64,000 bases of DNA from Candidatus Peregrinibacteria bacterium (GTDB lineage Bacteria > Patescibacteriota > Gracilibacteria > Peribacterales > Peribacteraceae). Positions within the stretch are counted from its first letter, which is position 1, and each line of letters begins with the position of its first letter. The notes below the pieces were generated by a model, which saw only the letters and a list, made by a program, of their open reading frames with translations, had not been told where the DNA came from and ran no database searches. This document shows, in pieces, positions 59,321 to 64,000 of this stretch. Both the position numbers and the translations under genes were made by a program. The DNA is taken from the NCBI GenBank assembly GCA_016186175.1, contig JACPMB010000009.1, forward strand, positions 62,001 through 126,000, given 5' to 3'.

Positions 59321-59839
59321 TTAAGAATTTATTACAGCACGATCAGCGTAGACTCGACGCCAGAGTTTGCGCGCTCGGGCTTCCTTGAGAAGGCTGGAGA
59401 GCCTTGCAATCGGGTAGGCAATTTTATCATCAACTGTAGCAGCATTCTTCTTGCGATCTACTCCACCATTTTCTGGAGGGGTATCACCGGCATCCCAAGT
59501 TCCAGGTATTCTCACTCGAGAACTGGCCGGCTTCCAATCTATTCGCGCATCATACACTTTTCCCCCGGAAAAACCATCTGGACAAAGCAGGATGCGATAG
59601 GAGTCTTGTTTTTGGGTGAGCGCTGCCAAGACAAGCAGCCCCTCCGTGTCGCGTCCGAATGCCGTGAGAGAAAGATGACTGATAGCAATGGAGAGACCAG
59701 GGTGCTGCGCGATCAGCGCCAGTGCTTCTTCTTTGCACGCCGCACACAGGGCCTTTACACATATCGACTTTTCCACCAATTCCTGCAGAAACTCTGCCTG
59801 AGCGGGCTCGTCATGGGCAATCAATACTTTCAATTCCAT
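59321..59839 (-). CDS. Receiver-like protein lacking the phospho-acceptor
   Basis: 172 residues. The N-terminal 90 resemble a response-regulator receiver: ELKVLIAHDEPAQAEFLQEL (strand 1 with acidic residues) and a helix-strand alternation. At the place of the phosphorylated Asp the sequence reads IAISHLSLTAFG, with no Asp. The C-terminal half has no recognisable output domain. Probably a degenerate or phosphorylation-independent receiver; it may be decaying. No kinase gene is near. Confidence 0.5.
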   Translation of the reverse strand: MELKVLIAHDEPAQAEFLQELVEKSICVKALCAACKEEALALIAQHPGLSIAISHLSLTAFGRDTEGLLVLAALTQKQDSYRILLCPDGFSGGKVYDARIDWKPASSRVRIPGTWDAGDTPPENGGVDRKKNAATVDDKIAYPIARLSSLLKEARARKLWRRVYADRAVINS

Positions 59840-60327
59840 AGTTCTGTATCCTACTCTTAATTATGTGGAAATGCAAAGTGACCATGGCCTCTCCAAGATC
59901 GAATGCCGTTTCTCAGATAGAAAAGAAGTTTGAAATTCGAATCTAGACTAAGCTAGCCTCTGTGCCCCAAAGGCAAACAGGTCATGCGTCCAATGTGGCC
60001 GCGTAAAGAACTGCGGCTTCCAACTTCGCTCTTTGTGCTATGAGGGATCGTTCAGAGGTGACTTACCAGCCGCCAAGCCAGCGAGACTTTCGATGATCCT
60101 TCTTCGTAACGGTGTCCACATATTCCCATTTTGCTTAATTGCTGATTCCCGCAACCTCGCCGCTCTTTCGCTAATGAACGCTTCATAGATCAATGGTCGA
60201 ACCTTTGTAAAACCACTCTGTATTTCGGAGGCTCTGAAGCACGTAGAAATAGAACATAGTGAACTATGATGATCGTTTTCACGTATCTTTCAATAGCAGT
60301 GGCAGGCCACGGCAATCGCGATTGCCG
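59840..60327. other. Gene-poor stretch, possible coding remnant
   Basis: No complete gene is seen in these 488 bp. On the minus strand an open stretch without start codon runs from about 60289 to a TAG at 60040-60038 and has protein-like content (KVRPLIYEAFISERAARLRE, then RRRIIESLAGLAAGKSPLN), perhaps the C-terminus of a decayed gene. Just before tRNA-Trp there is a short inverted repeat CCACGGCAATCGCGATTGCCGTGG (60308-60330, arms CCACGGCAATCG/CGATTGCCGTGG). Confidence 0.4.
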
Positions 60328-60403
60328 TGGCAGGCGCGGCAGGGATCGAACCTGCGACCCCAGGGTTTGGAGGCCTGTGCTCTACCAACTGAGCTACGCG
60401 CCT
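60328..60403 (-). tRNA. tRNA-Trp (anticodon CCA)
   Basis: Minus strand: acceptor AGGCGCG/CGCGCCT, D stem GCTC/GAGC, anticodon arm CAGGC-CTCCAAA-CCCTG (one C-C mismatch at the loop-closing pair), T arm GCAGG-TTCGATC-CCTGC, discriminator G and encoded CCA. Anticodon CCA reads UGG. Confidence 0.93.
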
Positions 60404-60425
60404 ACGAGATGATGGAATTGAAGGA

Positions 60426-60523
60426 CCTGTGCTCTCCAACTGCTTGCCGGCCGTAGCTCGGAAGCGAAGGCTGGCCTGCCCACCGTAGCCCAGAGGCGAA
60501 GGTGGGAGCTACGCGCCTACGAG
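60426..60523 (-). repeat. Broken duplicate of the tRNA-Trp 5' half with a palindromic insertion
   Basis: 60426-60442 (CCTGTGCTCTCCAACTG) and 60506-60523 (GAGCTACGCGCCTACGAG) match consecutive parts of the tRNA-Trp gene and its 5' flank (60375-60408), with one base missing. Between them sits a 63-bp insert made of two hairpins (GCCGGCCGTAGCTC.../...GGCTGGC and CCACCGTAGCCC.../...AAGGTGG). Not a functional tRNA. Confidence 0.75.
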
Positions 60524-60528
60524 CGCAT

Positions 60529-62274
60529 CTACTGTAGCCTCTTCAGAAGGTTTTTTGCATCCTGATTTCCGGCATCCATTCTTAATATCTGTTCTAATAT
60601 TCCGCGTGCCCGCGCCGGATTGCTGATCAAAAGATGCTCCGCCAGCGCCGACATTATCCGCGGATCATCCGCGCTCAGCGCATATGCTCTTTCCAGCAGT
60701 TCCAGTGCCTCGCCGGTTTGCCGCTGCGAGTCGAGAATCAGCGAGAGATTGAAAAGCACGCCCTCCGTATTTGGATTCCATTCCAAAGCCGCGCGGAATT
60801 GCTCTTCCGCTTCCGCCGTTTTGCCCGTTTCGAGCAGCAGGCTCCCGAGTTTGTTCCTGGCAGAAACGTAGGAAGGATCAATCTCCACGGCTCTGCGATA
60901 CTTCTCCATCGCATCGGAGATTTTCCCGTTGTGTTCATCCAGCACGCCCAGCGCGACTAGCGGTTCGGGATTTCCCGGCTCCAGCTTCAACGCTTGCAAA
61001 AACTGGTCGGCTGCATCCTCCACGCGGCCGATTTTGGCGTATACCGTCCCCAGCCCCATTCTTAGTTGCAAGTTGTCGCCGTAAGCAAGCCCGTCCCGCA
61101 GCAGCTTAATGGCGCGTTCATATCTGCCGGTCTGGCGGTCCATGGCGGCGAGCGAGTCGCGGGCGGCGACTGATTCCGGGTAAAGTTTCAAAGTATTGCC
61201 GAACAAAGCTGCCGGCGAGTCCCAGATTTTCGTTTGGAAGAACGATAACGTTGTAAGAACTGCAATGACTCCAACCCCGGGAACCCACATCCAAAAACGA
61301 TTGTAGAGGCGTAGCACCGCTACATCCTGGGTCGCGGCCATCATCAACAAAAACACCAACCCCACCATCGGCAGGTACGGATACCGGTCGGACGCGAAGT
61401 ACATCTCGCTGCCTTTGTGGAAATTGATGAAGGTCGGCGCGAGAGTGGTCAAAAAGAACGCGACGCCGAATGTCATCCATTGCATTCTGCGCGTCAGGCA
61501 GAAGGCCGCACATGCGATCAGCGCAATAATGATCACCGCCGGAAGAAGGAACGCTGGCAGCAGAATGTTTATCTCCCCGCGGTACGGATAAAAGACACCG
61601 AGATGAACCGGCATCAGAAATTTTTGCAGGTAGAACGCCGTGCTCCTGGCCGCCATCAGGGCCGTCTCGGTGATCGAATGATGCGCAATGATGCGTTCCT
61701 TCCCAAGCACCGCGACCAGCGTGAAGACGCCGGAAAGCGCCGCATACGGAATTTTGTCAATCAGGATTTTCCACGACCATTTGCGCCGTTCGATAAGAAT
61801 GTCGGTCAGCAGCAGAACCGCCGGCAGCGTAAGCGCAATCACTTTCGACAGAAGTCCGAACAAAAAAAGAATCACGCTGGCCCAGTAAGCCGCGGAGCCT
61901 CGCGCGGCGCCTGCCATCCTCCGGTATCCGATGTATCCGATCCACGCCGATAAAAAAAACATCGCCGACAACAAATCCTTTCTCCCGGCGAGCCATGCGA
62001 CCGCTTCGGTGTTCAGCGGATGCGCCGCGAACAGCATGCCAGCAAATATCGCTGGAACGAGAAGCTCCGCGACGCACTTCATTCGCGCGAGAAGTAACGC
62101 AATCCACATCACGAGCAACGCATTCCCGGCATGCAGCAGGATGTTCGTCAGATGGTATATCCACGGCGACAGCCCCGCCATCATGTAGTTGATCTGGTAG
62201 CTCACGAATGTGAGCGGGATATACAGCTCCGGATCGTAGGAAGTGAAGACGGTTTTTAGATTCCCAGCCGTCAT
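60529..62274 (-). CDS. Polytopic membrane protein with C-terminal TPR repeats (TMTC-like), possibly 5'-truncated
   Basis: The first 330 residues contain about nine membrane helices (HLTNILLHAGNALLVMWIALL, AVLLLTDILIERR and others) and resemble the GT-C-like membrane part of TMTC/O-mannosyltransferase-like proteins. The C-terminal 230 residues hold about six TPRs (AIKLLRDGLAYGDNL, AADQFLQALKLEPGNPEPL, AMEKYRRAVEIDPSYV). Relatives begin with a further helix and a FVWDD-type loop of 60-70 residues that are missing here; a TGA lies in frame upstream. Start ATG 62274, or GTG 62283. Function probably protein glycosylation or envelope assembly, unproven. Confidence 0.75.
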   Translation of the reverse strand: MTAGNLKTVFTSYDPELYIPLTFVSYQINYMMAGLSPWIYHLTNILLHAGNALLVMWIALLLARMKCVAELLVPAIFAGMLFAAHPLNTEAVAWLAGRKDLLSAMFFLSAWIGYIGYRRMAGAARGSAAYWASVILFLFGLLSKVIALTLPAVLLLTDILIERRKWSWKILIDKIPYAALSGVFTLVAVLGKERIIAHHSITETALMAARSTAFYLQKFLMPVHLGVFYPYRGEINILLPAFLLPAVIIIALIACAAFCLTRRMQWMTFGVAFFLTTLAPTFINFHKGSEMYFASDRYPYLPMVGLVFLLMMAATQDVAVLRLYNRFWMWVPGVGVIAVLTTLSFFQTKIWDSPAALFGNTLKLYPESVAARDSLAAMDRQTGRYERAIKLLRDGLAYGDNLQLRMGLGTVYAKIGRVEDAADQFLQALKLEPGNPEPLVALGVLDEHNGKISDAMEKYRRAVEIDPSYVSARNKLGSLLLETGKTAEAEEQFRAALEWNPNTEGVLFNLSLILDSQRQTGEALELLERAYALSADDPRIMSALAEHLLISNPARARGILEQILRMDAGNQDAKNLLKRLQ

Positions 62275-62440
62275 TCCCCGCACGGCTCGGGAGAGTCAGC
62301 TGCGCGGGCCGGCGCGTTTCCATCGGTTGTCCCATGGAAGAAAGTATAGATGCGCATGCGACTGCCGCTCTCATTCGCTTGACGATTTCATTCCTCAGTA
62401 TGCTTTTGGCGATCGCGGGATGGCTCAGATGGCGAAATTC

Positions 62441-62449
62441 TGCTATTAT
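62441..62449 (+). promoter_or_regulatory. Extended -10 of the M23 peptidase gene, leaderless spacing
   Basis: TGC followed by TATTAT (62444-62449), 8 nt before ATG 62458. No Shine-Dalgarno. Confidence 0.5.
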
Positions 62450-62457
62450 TGTCAGAA

Positions 62458-63429
62458 ATGAACATCGAGATATCAATTCCGCGTCCAGGCGTCACTTTGC
62501 TTGCTCTTGCAGCCGCAATCGGATGGGGCCTGTACTTCACTTCGGAGAACCCGCAGACGGCATCTGTCATCGAGGTTCCTGCGACTCAGGCTCCACCGTC
62601 TTACGTCGTTGAGCCGGAAATAACGCCTGGCTCGCGCGATGGAAGTCCGGCTCCGGCCGTTGCCGAATCGTCGGCGGAAGAAGATCAAAACGGAACGGGC
62701 ATTACGCAGGCGGAGATGCGCGTAAAATGGGCGCGCGCGGAGCAGGAGTTCCTGCGGAAAAAGCAGGACATCATCCGAGATCAGCTTGCAGGACTGCAAA
62801 AGGAGCGCGACGCGTTGGGGACGGCGGCGGACCCTGCGATCGAAGAGCAATTTCGTCGCAGCGTTCAACTTCTAACGTCTCTTGTCAAAGATCAGCAAAA
62901 AGCGGAACAATTCCTGCGCGCGTCATTCCGCCAGCAGTGGGAGGCGGAGGAACGGGGGATGACGGCCGCGAAAGGCGCGCCGTCCAAGGAAGTCGGATTT
63001 TTCTGGCCGGTGGAACCGGCAATCGGCATCTCGGCATACTTCCTGGATCAGGAATACAAGGAGCGCTTCAAGGTGGACCATTACGCGATAGACATCCCGA
63101 CTGCACAGGGCACGGATGTTCTGGCGGCCGCCGACGGAATTGTCAAAGACGTCGTGGATCACGGCTTGGGATACAACTATGTCACGATTGCGCATGGCGA
63201 CATCCAGAACGGGGCGCCGCACGGCGTAGCGGCGGTCTACGGACATCTGAGCGAATTCAACGTGCGGCCCGGGCAGCGGATTCATGCAGGAGACGCGATA
63301 GGAAAATCCGGCGGCATGCCGGGGCTCCCAGGCGGAGGGTCATCCACCGGTCCTCATTTACACTTCGGCCTTTACGTCAACGGATCGCCAGTTGATCCAC
63401 TAAAGTATCTTCCGGAATTCAAGAGCTGA
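62458..63429 (+). CDS. Exported M23 family peptidase (LytM-like)
   Basis: A probable peptidoglycan endopeptidase. N-terminal anchor GVTLLALAAAIGWGLYF, a Pro/Glu-rich linker, a coiled coil at about residues 80-170 (EQEFLRKKQDIIRDQLAGLQ), then the M23 domain. First zinc ligands lie in VDHYAIDIPTAQGTDVLAAADG (HxxxD), AVYGHLSEF is next, and the second ligand pair is in GPHLHFGLYVNGSPVDP (HxH). All catalytic residues are present, so it is likely active rather than an EnvC-like activator. The stop abuts the convergent dGTPase stop. Confidence 0.92.
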   Translation: MNIEISIPRPGVTLLALAAAIGWGLYFTSENPQTASVIEVPATQAPPSYVVEPEITPGSRDGSPAPAVAESSAEEDQNGTGITQAEMRVKWARAEQEFLRKKQDIIRDQLAGLQKERDALGTAADPAIEEQFRRSVQLLTSLVKDQQKAEQFLRASFRQQWEAEERGMTAAKGAPSKEVGFFWPVEPAIGISAYFLDQEYKERFKVDHYAIDIPTAQGTDVLAAADGIVKDVVDHGLGYNYVTIAHGDIQNGAPHGVAAVYGHLSEFNVRPGQRIHAGDAIGKSGGMPGLPGGGSSTGPHLHFGLYVNGSPVDPLKYLPEFKS

Positions 63430-64000
63430 TCATCGCATGGACCTTGCGTATGCGTCCGTCATTCCGGCGACATAATCCTTGACGGCTTCGTGGAGGCTGT
63501 CGCCGATGCGCTTCTGCAGCTCCAGTACCTTTGCAATAGGTCGCGCGTAAAACTTATCGCACAGTGCTGTTACGATTTCCTGCCCCTGCCTTCCGGCTTC
63601 CAGCACCCGCGCATTGGCGTACATTCTCTCGTTGAGAAAATCGTGCAATGTCCGGAGCGATGCGATCATGCCATCGGAGAATTTCACGATCGGCCGGAGC
63701 GCGGAATACACATCGTCCAGCGCCCTGATCCCTTGCGATGCAAGTTCCGCGTCCGTTGCCGCATAAAGATCATTCATGAGCAGGTTGATGAGCGCGCCGC
63801 GCATGGATGTTTTTCTTTCTCCACTCAAGTGGAGCGCTTCTTTCGCGAGCGGCACCGCACAGAGGTCGGTTGCCGCAAATAGTCCCGCCCGGATTCCGTC
63901 ATCGCAGTCGTGCGCGCTGTACGCTATCTCGTCCGCGATGTTTACGATTTGCGCTTCAAGGGCCGGCTTGAGCCCGTCCGCAGATCGCTGTCCGGGATGC
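63430..64000 (-). CDS. dgt: Deoxyguanosinetriphosphate triphosphohydrolase-like protein, C-terminal part
   Basis: The frame runs off the window end; 190 residues of the C-terminal part are visible. LEAQIVNIADEIAYSAHDCD with DDGIRAGLF (nt about 63957-63880) is the conserved HD-domain signature of dGTPases. The closing DYVAGMTDAYARSM is the typical end. The enzyme removes triphosphate from dNTPs. The N-terminal HD motif is outside the window. An internal ATG/GTG near 63855 should not be taken as the start. Confidence 0.9.
   Translation of the reverse strand, partial: HPGQRSADGLKPALEAQIVNIADEIAYSAHDCDDGIRAGLFAATDLCAVPLAKEALHLSGERKTSMRGALINLLMNDLYAATDAELASQGIRALDDVYSALRPIVKFSDGMIASLRTLHDFLNERMYANARVLEAGRQGQEIVTALCDKFYARPIAKVLELQKRIGDSLHEAVKDYVAGMTDAYARSMR

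Noticed and set aside
1..64000. TGA recoded to glycine, as in Gracilibacteria/SR1
   Set aside because: TGA ends many genes at exact overlaps with the next start, and conserved glycines are encoded by GGN.

Overview
The window is about 55% GC, uses the standard code (TGA is used as a stop, including in overlapping ATGA stop/start junctions) and is gene-dense. It holds two tRNA genes (Arg-CCT, Trp-CCA) and no rRNA. Long serine-rich linkers, S-layer homology domains, tandem Cys-rich and DUF4215-like repeats on anchored proteins, a peptidoglycan gene set and very short 5' leaders suggest a Patescibacteria/CPR-type bacterium, perhaps of the Peribacteria/Peregrinibacteria group. That assignment is inference from protein style, not from a marker tree.

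Layout. 1-7475 (minus): a chain of exported proteins of unknown function joined by 4-8 nt stop/start overlaps, the last one cut by the window edge; one member looks frameshifted. 7623-16914: a two-OB-fold SSB, then a cell-wall block (minus: ftsW, murG, a cyclophilin lipoprotein, gltX, murB, a CAP-like protein; plus: lspA, murA with Asp at the catalytic Cys position, an MBL-like protein without metal ligands). 17176-24559: tRNA-Arg, SLH protein, pyrF, comM-like ATPase, yraN, a broken pgl and an intact zwf. 24652-37336: five or six consecutive plus-strand genes for very large Cys-rich surface proteins, one split by a frameshift in its streptogramin-lyase-like repeats. 37365-39616: SAM riboswitch with terminator, metK, a small unknown gene and a GGQ release-factor-like gene. 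39692-49984: PGRP-amidase/SpoIID fusion, exported unknown, GT4 glycosyltransferase, serS, TPR protein, uvrB, galU, hsp20. 50170-58961: XRE regulator, recJ, an exported protein with an LAXTG-like tail, a thrombospondin type 3 repeat protein, dnaJ, khpB/jag, HU, topA. 58962-60528: a decayed, gene-poor stretch with an antirepressor fragment, a receiver-like protein, tRNA-Trp and a broken copy of its 5' half. 60529-64000: TMTC-like membrane/TPR protein, M23 peptidase, and the C-terminal part of a dGTPase.

Structure beyond genes: a 120-160 bp hairpin-forming repeat in three copies; a 90 bp inverted-repeat element in two copies, one of which supplies TAG stop codons to both flanking convergent genes; palindromic elements touching the 3' end of tRNA-Arg and inserted in a tRNA-Trp fragment. 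About ten genes have a sigma70-like -10 hexamer only 6-12 nt before the ATG and no visible Shine-Dalgarno, as expected for leaderless mRNAs.

Most convincing candidates for something undescribed are the coupled exported-protein operon (1-7475) and the Cys-rich surface-protein array (24652-37336), whose proteins share an N-terminal anchor followed by an AQTGG motif and in one case end in a sortase-like tail. All assignments come from reading the sequence; no database search was run.
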